DNA of 6,792 nucleotides, from positions 1 through 6,792 of the forward strand of contig JAJYVJ010000091.1 of NCBI GenBank assembly GCA_021792045.1, in the 5' to 3' direction. Of this stretch, positions 1-6,163 are shown piece after piece. Position numbers and translations under genes: made by a program. This DNA is from Thermoplasmata archaeon (lineage in GTDB: Archaea > Thermoplasmatota > Thermoplasmata > Thermoplasmatales > Thermoplasmataceae). Below the pieces are notes generated by a model. It ran no database searches, was not told the origin of the DNA, and saw only the letters and a list, made by a program, of their open reading frames with translations. Positions within the stretch are counted from its first letter, which is position 1, and every line of letters starts with the position of its first letter.

Positions 1-45
1 GAACGTGAATCCACGCATTCTCTGTTGCAGAAATTATTTAAATAA
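1..45 (+). CDS. Possible C-terminal end of an upstream gene (partial)
   Basis: Frame 1 is open from the first base and encodes ERESTHSLLQKLFK before a TAA at 43-45. The short amphipathic Leu/Lys-rich tail is a plausible protein C-terminus, and the frame stops just before the promoter of the next gene, as expected for a same-strand neighbour. Only 14 codons are visible, so the family cannot be named. Frame 2 is also open, up to a TAA at 59-61, so chance cannot be excluded. Confidence 0.35.
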   Translation, partial: ERESTHSLLQKLFK

Positions 46-55
46 AGAATTCTTT
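44..55. repeat. 12-bp perfect palindrome upstream of the TATA box
   Basis: AAAGAATTCTTT is a perfect palindrome. It abuts and overlaps the TATA-like box at 55-62 and lies where the archaeal BRE/TFB contact would be. A dimeric regulator bound here would compete with TFB, so it may be a repressor operator. The composition is AT-rich, so chance is a real alternative. Confidence 0.35.
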
Positions 56-62
56 TTATAAA
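55..62 (+). promoter_or_regulatory. TATA box of the 3-hydroxyacyl-CoA dehydrogenase gene
   Basis: TTTATAAA is centred about 24 bases upstream of the ATG at 82. This is close to the usual archaeal TATA-to-start-site distance, so transcription would start at or next to the start codon and give a leaderless mRNA. No Shine-Dalgarno sequence precedes the ATG, in agreement. An ATG at 71 reaches a stop after four codons and is not the start. Confidence 0.6.
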
Positions 63-81
63 TTGCTGCGATGAACATAAC

Positions 82-1026
82 ATGATCAACAAAATAGGAG
101 TTATCGGTGCTGGATCGATGGGTGCTGCGATAGCGGAAACTTTTGCCTATAATGGTTATGAGGTCGTTTTAAAGGACCAGAACAAGGAATTGACAGAAAA
201 GGGTATGAAAAGTATCGAGAGGATCCTAGATGACTTCATATCCTACACATCAAAAACTCCTGAAAAAGAGATACAAAGGATTGAGAAAATTGGAGTTATA
301 TTGACCAACGAACAGAAAGATGTTATACGAAAGAACCTTAAGACAAGTATAAAGAGGGATGATATAATTGGGAGAATACACCCTTCAGAAACTTACGATG
401 ATATGCGTGAACTTGACTTCGTGATTGAAGCAATCTTCGAGAACCAGTCTGTAAAGAACAAACTATTTGAGGAACTTTCGGGGAAACTCAGTGAATCCAC
501 AATTCTTGCCTCTAATACATCATCGCTTAGTGTTACTGAAATGGCTGCCCACTATAGATATCCTGAAAAAGTTATAACCGCTCATTTCTTTAATCCACCG
601 TATACCTTACCGCTTGTTGAGGTTGTTCCTGCTCTACAAACGTCAGAAGATACAATAAAAGACACGTTTTCACTACTTCAGTCCATGAAGAATCACAGAG
701 AAAAGGTCGTTCCTGTAAAGGCTAAAGAGAGAGCAGGCTTTGTTGTAAATCGCATCCTCATTCCAATGATAAATGAAGCTATGAAGGTTGTCGACGAAGG
801 AATAGCCGATGTTAAAACTGTCGACATTGCAATGAAGAAGGGGGCGGGTATGCCGATGGGGCCATTTGAGCTCTCGGACTATGTAGGCGTGGATATTGTA
901 TATCATGTTTTAGAAAGCTTTAGAGAAGCATTCGGTGATGAATACCTTCCACCGGAAACGATGAAGCAGATGATCGCTGCCGGTCACAATGGGAGAAAAT
1001 CTAAGAGGGGATTTTACACATATTAG
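82..1026 (+). CDS. 3-hydroxyacyl-CoA dehydrogenase (stand-alone)
   Basis: Predicted cytosolic NAD-dependent oxidation of a (S)-3-hydroxyacyl-CoA to a 3-ketoacyl-CoA, as in beta-oxidation or 3-hydroxybutyryl-CoA metabolism. An N-terminal Rossmann domain begins with GAGSMG (residues 9-14). VIEAIFE (114-120) and the substrate loop SNTSSL (144-149) follow. HFFNP gives the catalytic His168, LVEVV gives the paired Glu180 twelve residues later as in known enzymes, and FVVNR gives Asn223. The C-terminal helical domain carries GMPMGPFEL (256-264) and ends in the family signature GRKSKRGFYTY. At 314 residues it is about 30 longer than bacterial Hbd-type enzymes; the extra residues lie between the Rossmann start and VIEA (roughly 56-85). 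There is no fused crotonase domain, unlike many archaeal homologues. The leaderless-type promoter supports the start. It is likely linked to the thiolase operon downstream, but the gap, U-tract and lack of overlap suggest its own transcript. Chain-length specificity cannot be read from sequence. Confidence 0.93.
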   Translation: MINKIGVIGAGSMGAAIAETFAYNGYEVVLKDQNKELTEKGMKSIERILDDFISYTSKTPEKEIQRIEKIGVILTNEQKDVIRKNLKTSIKRDDIIGRIHPSETYDDMRELDFVIEAIFENQSVKNKLFEELSGKLSESTILASNTSSLSVTEMAAHYRYPEKVITAHFFNPPYTLPLVEVVPALQTSEDTIKDTFSLLQSMKNHREKVVPVKAKERAGFVVNRILIPMINEAMKVVDEGIADVKTVDIAMKKGAGMPMGPFELSDYVGVDIVYHVLESFREAFGDEYLPPETMKQMIAAGHNGRKSKRGFYTY

Positions 1027-1035
1027 ACACACAGT

Positions 1036-1046
1036 CGTCTTTTTCT
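1036..1046 (+). terminator. Possible U-tract terminator after the dehydrogenase gene
   Basis: A pyrimidine-rich stretch with five consecutive T (1040-1044) lies 14 bases after the TAG stop. Archaeal transcription can end at such U-tracts without a hairpin. The tract is short, so some read-through into the next genes is likely. Confidence 0.3.
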
Positions 1047-1101
1047 CATAATGTGAAAATGCGTTAACCATCATTGCCTGTAAGAATTAGATTTCCTGAA
1101 G

Positions 1102-1116
1102 AAACATTAAAGATAA
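1102..1116 (+). promoter_or_regulatory. Candidate BRE/TATA for the flavoprotein-thiolase-DUF35 operon
   Basis: A purine-rich AAAC followed by TTAAAGATAA (1107-1116) is the only AT-rich box at a reasonable distance from the ATG at 1145. Its centre is about 34 bases upstream, which would give a leader of a few bases. No Shine-Dalgarno sequence precedes 1145, so initiation is probably leaderless or nearly so. The match is weak. Confidence 0.3.
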
Positions 1117-1144
1117 CCTGAGCGATAAACAAACTGCGTTGTTT

Positions 1145-2596
1145 ATGCTGAGAAATGATGTTGAATTCAAAAAAAGTTTGCAGGATGGGAGAAGGGTATT
1201 TTACGAAGGCGCTGCCGTTAGCGATGTAACAAAACATGAGGTTTTGAAGATTGCTATTAACCACGCTTCTGATCTTTTTAAATGGCAAAACCAGAAACAA
1301 TACTCATCCTTATTGGTAAGGCCTGACAATGAATACGGAAATATCAGTGCCTTCTATGCTGTTCCAAAAACAACGGGAGATCTGAAGGAAAGGTTCGACG
1401 TCATCTATGAGACCACCCGTCTCGGTCGCGGTATGTTCAACATTGTAAAGGCAATTGGTTCAGATGCTATGTTTGCCTTGATGATAGTGTCGCGGATTAT
1501 AGATAATGAATTCAAAACCAACTATTCCGAACGTATAAACAAGTTCTATAGGGATACTGTTCAAAAAGATCTTGCACTGTCAGTTGCCCAGACAGATGTT
1601 AAGGGAAATCGTGTGCTACGGCCTAGCGAACAACCTGACAAAGACATGTATGTGAGGATAGTTGAGAGAAGAGGCGACGGAATTGTGGTAAACGGTGCAA
1701 AAGCTCACACAACTCAGTCTGTGGCCAGTAATATGATAATCGCTATCCCTACAAGGAATATGACTGAGGCCGACAAAGATTATGCGGTCGCATTTGCGGT
1801 TCCCCCAAATGCGAAAGGAGTATCATTGATTTCAAGACCAATGAAAGCATCTGAAAGTGCAATTAAGGATCCTTCGCTTGTGATAGGGAACAACAATGCA
1901 GAAAATGAGACGCTGACGATATTCGATCATGTCTTCATTCCGTGGGAACGGGTTTTCATGGCAGGAGAGTGGAAATATGCTGGTCTGCTTGCAAGTATGT
2001 TTCCCACGTATCATCGGTTTACTGCAATAGCCTACAGAGCCGCGATGGGTGATCTATATCTTGGTCTTGGTAAACTGATTGCTGAGCATAATGGGACATC
2101 AGAGACTTCAAATATAAGACGTAATATAGTTAATCTAATGACATACAAGGAAACATTGAGGCTTGCTGGAGTAGGCGCAGCGGAGTATGCTGAAATGGAC
2201 ACTCAAACAGGCATTTATGTCCCGAATAGGGTTTATACAAACGTGGGAAAATTATTTGCTAATCAAAACTATCTTGATTCGGTGAAAAATCTTGTAGATA
2301 TAGTCGGTGGACTGGCATCGACGCTACCACACAGCAGTGATCTAAACAACCCTGAAGAAAGAGAATTGCTTCTGAAATACCTTTCAGGTGCCATTGTTAA
2401 CAAAACAGAAGAGAGAATCAGGCTGATATCAACCGTAAGGGAAATAATCTCGTCGTATGGCGCCCTTTTCACTTCCGCTATGTTACATGCAGAGGGATCT
2501 ATAGAGGCGAGCACCATTGAACTTTACAGGAGTTATGATTATGGTGAAAGCAAGAAACTGGCGCTATTTGCCAGTGGAGTAGTGGATAAATTATGA
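1145..2596 (+). CDS. 4-hydroxybutyryl-CoA dehydratase/HpaB-family flavoprotein lacking Fe-S cysteines
   Basis: Member of the 4-hydroxyphenylacetate 3-hydroxylase / 4-hydroxybutyryl-CoA dehydratase (AbfD) superfamily with an acyl-CoA-dehydrogenase-like FAD fold. Family landmarks, numbered from the ATG at 1145 (483 aa), are the N-terminus EFKKSLQDGRRVFYEG (7-22), VTKH (28-31), the flavin/substrate loop GAKAHTTQSVASN (184-196), DHVFIPWERVF (261-271), HRFTAIAYRAAMGD (290-303) and IVGGLASTLP (386-395). Length and the AKAH-x-T loop look like AbfD rather than the phenol hydroxylases. However, the protein has no cysteine anywhere. His290 fits cluster ligand His292 of the Clostridium aminobutyricum enzyme, but the position seven residues on (Cys299) is Tyr297, Tyr296 becomes Ala294 and Lys300 becomes Arg298; the Cys99/Cys103 region (about 97-104) also has none. 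A [4Fe-4S] cluster is thus not expected. It may be a flavin-only acyl-CoA dehydratase/isomerase-like enzyme or a monooxygenase; no flavin reductase is nearby. An in-frame TTG lies two codons upstream (1139), but homology favours ATG. The stop overlaps the next ATG by four bases (ATGA). Confidence 0.85.
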   Translation: MLRNDVEFKKSLQDGRRVFYEGAAVSDVTKHEVLKIAINHASDLFKWQNQKQYSSLLVRPDNEYGNISAFYAVPKTTGDLKERFDVIYETTRLGRGMFNIVKAIGSDAMFALMIVSRIIDNEFKTNYSERINKFYRDTVQKDLALSVAQTDVKGNRVLRPSEQPDKDMYVRIVERRGDGIVVNGAKAHTTQSVASNMIIAIPTRNMTEADKDYAVAFAVPPNAKGVSLISRPMKASESAIKDPSLVIGNNNAENETLTIFDHVFIPWERVFMAGEWKYAGLLASMFPTYHRFTAIAYRAAMGDLYLGLGKLIAEHNGTSETSNIRRNIVNLMTYKETLRLAGVGAAEYAEMDTQTGIYVPNRVYTNVGKLFANQNYLDSVKNLVDIVGGLASTLPHSSDLNNPEERELLLKYLSGAIVNKTEERIRLISTVREIISSYGALFTSAMLHAEGSIEASTIELYRSYDYGESKKLALFASGVVDKL

Positions 2597-3750
2597 AGAA
2601 AGTATATGTAATCGGAACCGGAATGACCAAATTTGGCAAACTCGAGCAATCCGGCAGGGAACTAGCCATCGAAGCTGCGAAGGAAGCAATTCAGGAGTCG
2701 GGCATTGCGTCTCACGATATAGAATCGACCTACGTTTCTAACGCATTTGGCATAGGGGAAAATCAATTGCACGTAGGTCCAATAATCAACAGTGCGCTTG
2801 GAATACCAGAGGTCCCGAGTCTTTCCATAGAATCAGCTTGTTCCGGAGGAAGCGCAGCATTCAACCAGGCTTATATCGCGCTTTCGTCAGGCTATTATAA
2901 AGTAGCACTGGTTGTGGGTTATGAGAAACTTAGTATGAACAAGACCCCGGAGAACACAAGGTATTTTGCCATGGCGAGTGATCATTGGTACGAGGGCATA
3001 AATGGTGTGACCTTTCCCGGTCTCTATGCCCTCATGGCGAGCGCTCATATGCATCTCTATGGAACTACTGAAGAGATGCTTGGTTCTGTCTCAATAAAGA
3101 ATCACAGGAACGGCACGTTTAATCCAAAGGCGCATCTTCAGAAGGCAATTGACATGGAGACCTATCTGAAAAGCCCAATTGTTGCGAGCCCCCTGAAGCT
3201 TTATGATTCATGTCCATTCAGCGACGGTGCTTCGGCACTTGTGTTGGCAAATGAGGATTTTAACTTCGAAGGCCAGGAACGGATCGAAGTCCTTTCATCG
3301 GCCAGAGCAGGAAGCAGGGCGACCATACAGGATCGTGAGGAACTTACTGGTATTCCAGGTGCACAAATAGCCACTCAGAAGGCACTTAAAGCCGCGGGTA
3401 TTGAACTGAAGGATATTTCCTTTGCCGAGGTCCATGACTGCTTTACTATAGCTGAATTAATGGCACTCGAGGACATCGGATTCTTCAGGAAGGGTGAGGC
3501 CGGAAAGGCCACACTCGAAGGGCAAACCGCATTTGATGGGAAGATCCCGATCAATTCATCTGGTGGATTAAAGGCTAAGGGGCACCCAATTTCTGCGACA
3601 GGTATCGCTCAGATTGTTGAGATTCACGATCAGATGCTCTACAAGGTAGATCCTCACAGACAGGTCAGCAATCCTTCGATAGGATTGACGCACAACGTTG
3701 GTGCAACCGGTGGTTCTGTATCCATTAATATTTTCAGGAGGTCGAGATAA
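2593..3750 (+). CDS. SCP2-type thiolase (acetyl-CoA C-acyltransferase family)
   Basis: Predicted to cleave a 3-ketoacyl-CoA with CoA to acetyl-CoA (or another acyl-CoA) plus a shortened acyl-CoA, or to run the reverse condensation. The nucleophilic Cys83 sits in SACSGG (81-86). HDCF (281-284) supplies His281 and Cys283, the acid/base cysteine typical of SCP2-like thiolases. GGLKAKGHPISATG (324-337) supplies His331. The C-terminal HNVGATGG (367-374) replaces the CxG motif of classical thiolases. All catalytic positions are intact, and 385 residues is a normal full length. The ATG overlaps the preceding TGA by four bases, so translation is probably coupled; only a weak GGAG (2576-2579) precedes it. 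A DUF35 gene follows with a one-base overlap. In archaea such thiolase-DUF35 pairs form complexes, best known with HMG-CoA synthase in the mevalonate pathway. That synthase is not in this window, and the dehydrogenase and flavoprotein neighbours point to acid degradation instead. Exact substrate is unknown. Confidence 0.92.
   Translation: MKKVYVIGTGMTKFGKLEQSGRELAIEAAKEAIQESGIASHDIESTYVSNAFGIGENQLHVGPIINSALGIPEVPSLSIESACSGGSAAFNQAYIALSSGYYKVALVVGYEKLSMNKTPENTRYFAMASDHWYEGINGVTFPGLYALMASAHMHLYGTTEEMLGSVSIKNHRNGTFNPKAHLQKAIDMETYLKSPIVASPLKLYDSCPFSDGASALVLANEDFNFEGQERIEVLSSARAGSRATIQDREELTGIPGAQIATQKALKAAGIELKDISFAEVHDCFTIAELMALEDIGFFRKGEAGKATLEGQTAFDGKIPINSSGGLKAKGHPISATGIAQIVEIHDQMLYKVDPHRQVSNPSIGLTHNVGATGGSVSINIFRRSR
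3736..3742 (+). promoter_or_regulatory. Perfect Shine-Dalgarno sequence of the DUF35 gene
   Basis: AGGAGGT lies inside the last codons of the thiolase gene, seven bases before the ATG at 3750. It is the strongest ribosome-binding site in the window and fixes this start. It suggests independent, efficient initiation inside the operon in addition to coupling through the TAATG stop-start overlap. Confidence 0.85.
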
Positions 3751-4112
3751 TGCATAATGTGAGGGATTATGCTTCAGGTCTTAGAAATGGCAAATTCCTT
3801 GGTTACCGCTGTCGATCCTGCGGTCACGAATGGCTAACATCGGTAGAAATTTGCCCCTTCTGTGGTTCCATTGAAATAGAAGATAAGGAGTTTCCCAAAA
3901 ATGGCAAAATATTGGCTTACACTGTGCAGCAAGTGGTCCCCGAAGAGCTTCAGAAGAAGGCGCCATTTGTAATCGCTGTTATAGAGCTTGAAAATGGAGC
4001 AAAACTACAGGCAAGGATCGAGAACTATAGGCCGGAATTGGGAAACCTGATAGGAAGAAGTGTTCGCATGTCAGGAGGAAGCGAGAGTGGGCTTCTCTTC
4101 GATCTGAACTGA
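3750..4112 (+). CDS. DUF35 OB-fold protein with N-terminal zinc ribbon, thiolase partner
   Basis: Small acyl-CoA-binding accessory protein of the DUF35 family. Four cysteines form a rubredoxin-like zinc ribbon, CRSC (21-24) and CPFC (35-38). An OB-fold follows from about residue 45 to 117, with the conserved strands GKILAYTVQQ (52-61), PFVIAVIELENG (72-83) and the closing GRSVRM (102-107). At 120 residues it has the usual length. In the archaeal thiolase/HMG-CoA synthase complex the DUF35 subunit bridges the two enzymes and shapes a shared CoA-binding site. By analogy this protein should bind the preceding thiolase and hold or pass its acyl-CoA substrate. It is the last gene of the operon, overlaps the thiolase stop by one base, and its strong Shine-Dalgarno sequence decides the start. 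The link to the thiolase is inferred from gene order and family behaviour. It has no detectable enzymatic motif of its own. Confidence 0.9.
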   Translation: MHNVRDYASGLRNGKFLGYRCRSCGHEWLTSVEICPFCGSIEIEDKEFPKNGKILAYTVQQVVPEELQKKAPFVIAVIELENGAKLQARIENYRPELGNLIGRSVRMSGGSESGLLFDLN

Positions 4113-4122
4113 AATGCCCAAT

Positions 4123-5796
4123 TCACGTTGTTATTTTTGAATTCTCTTTTTCCTGAAGAAGTCTCCAGTCTATTTTTCCTGATCCTGTTTTTGGAATTTC
4201 ATTAACAAATTCGATCACCCTTGGATACTTGTAGTCTGCAAGATGCTCTCTGCAGTGTCTGATTATGTCATCTTCATGAATCTTTCCCTCAAAACCTGGC
4301 TTAGGTACAATGAGGGCCTTGACTTCTTCCCCAACCCTATTGTCACGAGTGGAGATCACACAACATTCTTTTATCCCCGGAATCCCATAAAGAACGTTTT
4401 CGACTTCAAGTGGCCAGACCTTGAAACCAGCTCTGTTTATCATTCTCTTGAGGCGATCAACAATGAAGAAGAAACCATCCTCATCCATATAGCCTATGTC
4501 ACCACTACGCAAATATGGGATTCCATCGATATCAATCAGAGCTTCCGCCGTATCTTTTCTTTTACCAAAATATTCTTTAAACTGGGGCGGTCCGTTAAAT
4601 ACGATCTCCCCTATTTTGCCAGGATCAAGAACTTTCCCCGTATCAGGATCGAATATTTTCGCATCTACGCCAAATTGTGGTATTCCAATGCTTCCAGGTT
4701 TTCTTTTTCTTGTTGGATTTACGTGCGTCTGGCCCATCATCTCTGTCATCCCGTATCCCTCAACAAAATTGAGGTGAACAAGATTCTCGAGCCGTTCAAG
4801 GAGTGGTTTAGGAACTGCTGCTCCTCCTCCACCAACAAATGTCAGGGACGAGAAATCGTGGTTCTCAAGATCTGGCATAGCGAGCAGATCCGCGATCATG
4901 GTAGGAACTGTTACCCAGTGTGTCACTTTAAATTTTTCAATGCTTTCCACGGCAGCCACTCTGTCCCACCTGTAAAGTGGAACAATCGTAGCACTCTCAT
5001 ATATGGGGCCAAGCACAGAGAATGACAACCCTGTGACGTGGAAGAAGGGAGCAACGGAGAGCTCTACTGATGCCGGAGTGACACCTCTCCAGTAAGCAGA
5101 CGCCATCGCATTTGCGATTATTGAATGATGAGTGTGGACACAGCCTTTCGGGACAGCAGTAGTGCCAGAGGTATACGCTATCATCGCGGCGTCGCTTGAT
5201 GACATTTCTTCGTGGTTTGTATCTATCTCATGTTCTATTGCATCATTCCAGGACAATGCGCTGCCCCTATCATAGTTCTTGTTTATTTGTGCTGGTACCG
5301 GGACTGAAGGCAAATTAGGTAGAAATGAATTAACACTGCCAGACATTACTGTTATTCCAAGACTGGATGCAACGCTTTGGACATTCGACAGGAGATCGTC
5401 TGTTGTGAGAACGAGTTTCAATCCACTGTCTTCAGCAATACGTGTCAACTCCTCAGGTTTTAGCATTGGATTTAACAAGACAACAATACCGCCTGAGTTA
5501 ATTATTCCAAAATATGATATGACCCAGTTAGGTGAGTTTTGCATGAAAATTCCAACGCGATCTCCCTTCTTTATTCCTAAACTCTTCAAAGAGGCAGAAA
5601 GTCCAAGGATATGTTTCCAAGATGAGCCATAATCAATCCTATTTCCATAAAAAATCATAAATGGCTTTCTGGGATACCACTCAGCAGCTTTCTGGAAAAT
5701 CTTGTCTACGGAGATGTCAGGGTACTCGAGTGTTTTCGTGATATTTTCATTCCAGTTTTTGAACCATACTTTTTCAGACATAATAAGATATGACAT
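4123..5796 (-). CDS. Acyl-CoA ligase (AMP-forming, ANL superfamily)
   Basis: Predicted ATP-dependent activation of a carboxylic acid to its CoA thioester through an acyl-adenylate, with release of AMP and pyrophosphate. All core motifs are present in the 557-residue version: the phosphate-binding loop YTSGTTAVPKG (208-218), FFHVTG (251-256), the adenine-binding region VGGGGAAVP (321-329), EGYGMTE (346-352), SGDIG (431-435), hinge DRLKRMINRAGFKVWPLEVE (447-466) and PKTGSGK with catalytic Lys541. It is therefore complete and probably active. The hinge-region style resembles archaeal fatty or aryl acid CoA ligases; chain length or aromatic specificity cannot be fixed. Two starts are possible: ATG at 5796, or an in-frame ATG at 5781 giving MSEKVWFKNW, which looks more like family N-termini (552 aa). 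Neither has a Shine-Dalgarno sequence. The gene converges on the thiolase operon, with 10 bases between stop codons, and may feed it with acyl-CoA. Confidence 0.92.
   Translation of the reverse strand: MSYLIMSEKVWFKNWNENITKTLEYPDISVDKIFQKAAEWYPRKPFMIFYGNRIDYGSSWKHILGLSASLKSLGIKKGDRVGIFMQNSPNWVISYFGIINSGGIVVLLNPMLKPEELTRIAEDSGLKLVLTTDDLLSNVQSVASSLGITVMSGSVNSFLPNLPSVPVPAQINKNYDRGSALSWNDAIEHEIDTNHEEMSSSDAAMIAYTSGTTAVPKGCVHTHHSIIANAMASAYWRGVTPASVELSVAPFFHVTGLSFSVLGPIYESATIVPLYRWDRVAAVESIEKFKVTHWVTVPTMIADLLAMPDLENHDFSSLTFVGGGGAAVPKPLLERLENLVHLNFVEGYGMTEMMGQTHVNPTRKRKPGSIGIPQFGVDAKIFDPDTGKVLDPGKIGEIVFNGPPQFKEYFGKRKDTAEALIDIDGIPYLRSGDIGYMDEDGFFFIVDRLKRMINRAGFKVWPLEVENVLYGIPGIKECCVISTRDNRVGEEVKALIVPKPGFEGKIHEDDIIRHCREHLADYKYPRVIEFVNEIPKTGSGKIDWRLLQEKENSKITT
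4131..4151 (+). terminator. Possible U-tract terminator of the plus-strand operon
   Basis: Two runs of five T (4134-4138 and 4147-4151) lie 20-40 bases after the DUF35 stop. They fall inside the 3' end of the convergent ligase gene, where the other strand encodes its Lys/Glu-rich tail. Archaeal U-tracts of this kind can stop transcription. Because they are also codons of the opposite gene, the assignment is tentative. Confidence 0.35.
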
Positions 5797-5832
5797 AGAG
5801 AAGTATTAGTCTTTTTCATCAGATGAAACGGG

Positions 5833-5842
5833 ATATATTTAT
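5833..5842 (-). promoter_or_regulatory. Candidate TATA box of the minus-strand ligase gene
   Basis: Read on the minus strand the site is ATAAATATAT, centred about 41 bases before the ATG at 5796 and 56 before the one at 5781. It predicts a short leader of about 15 or 30 bases. It lies within an imperfect palindrome, ATATTT-N6-AAATAT (5835-5852). A weaker alternative is ACTAATAC (about 5802-5809, minus strand) behind an A-rich BRE-like stretch, which would make the 5781 start leaderless. Confidence 0.4.
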
Positions 5843-5906
5843 CTGCAAATATCGAAATCAAGATTTTCCCTTTCAATAGTCTAAGATATCCATGGCAAAA
5901 TTGAAT

Positions 5907-5940
5907 ATAAAATTCTGGCGTGTGCAGGGTTGAATTTTAT
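5907..5940. repeat. Perfect 9-bp inverted repeat with 16-base spacer
   Basis: The arms are ATAAAATTC (5907-5915) and GAATTTTAT (5932-5940), exact reverse complements. The spacer (5916-5931) is much more GC-rich than its surroundings. It lies between the divergent ligase promoters, about 65-70 bases upstream of the minus-strand TATA candidate. It could be a two-site operator, or a hairpin if transcribed. Function is unknown. Confidence 0.5.
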
Positions 5941-6102
5941 GAAAAGGACAACTTAGCGGGATTGTTCTTGCATATTGTTGAAAGAGTAATTAGAGTGCTT
6001 CTTCAGTAATGTGAAACTTTTTCAAGGCCCTTAAGAATCAAAAGAAATTGGGTAGTGCGAGGGGGGATTTTTCATTTTTTAGATAATAAAATTTGGTAAC
6101 AT

Positions 6103-6116
6103 TTATCCGAGGATAA
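6103..6116. repeat. Short palindrome upstream of the second ligase promoter
   Basis: TTATCC-GA-GGATAA has two perfect 6-base arms around a 2-base centre. It ends about 40 bases before the TATA-like box at 6156 and 69 bases before the ATG. Size and position suit a dimeric helix-turn-helix regulator acting on the second ligase gene, but no regulator gene is in the window and chance is possible. Confidence 0.4.
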
Positions 6117-6155
6117 TGACAAAGTGGGGCCATCAAAATGAGAGGAGCACACAAC

Positions 6156-6163
6156 TTTATTTA
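6156..6163 (+). promoter_or_regulatory. TATA box of the second ligase gene
   Basis: TTTATTTA is centred about 25-26 bases before the ATG at 6185, the spacing expected for a leaderless archaeal mRNA. There is no Shine-Dalgarno sequence. The AT-rich TAATATATC at 6171-6179 is too close to the start codon to serve as its TATA box. Confidence 0.55.

Noticed and set aside
1139..1144. TTG start two codons upstream for the flavoprotein
   Set aside because: ATG at 1145 gives the N-terminus usual for the family (MLR...EFKKSLQDGRRV) and is a better codon; TTG is not excluded.
4243..5025. 260-codon plus-strand open frame
   Set aside because: It lies wholly antisense to the complete acyl-CoA ligase gene with all motifs; its product has no recognisable domain and a low-complexity, shadow-like composition.
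5279..5632. 117-codon plus-strand open frame
   Set aside because: Antisense to the N-terminal half of the ligase gene, with no ribosome-binding site and no recognisable family.
5823..5879. 18-codon plus-strand open frame starting at ATG 5823
   Set aside because: Too short, no ribosome-binding site, and it overlaps the presumed promoter of the opposite gene.
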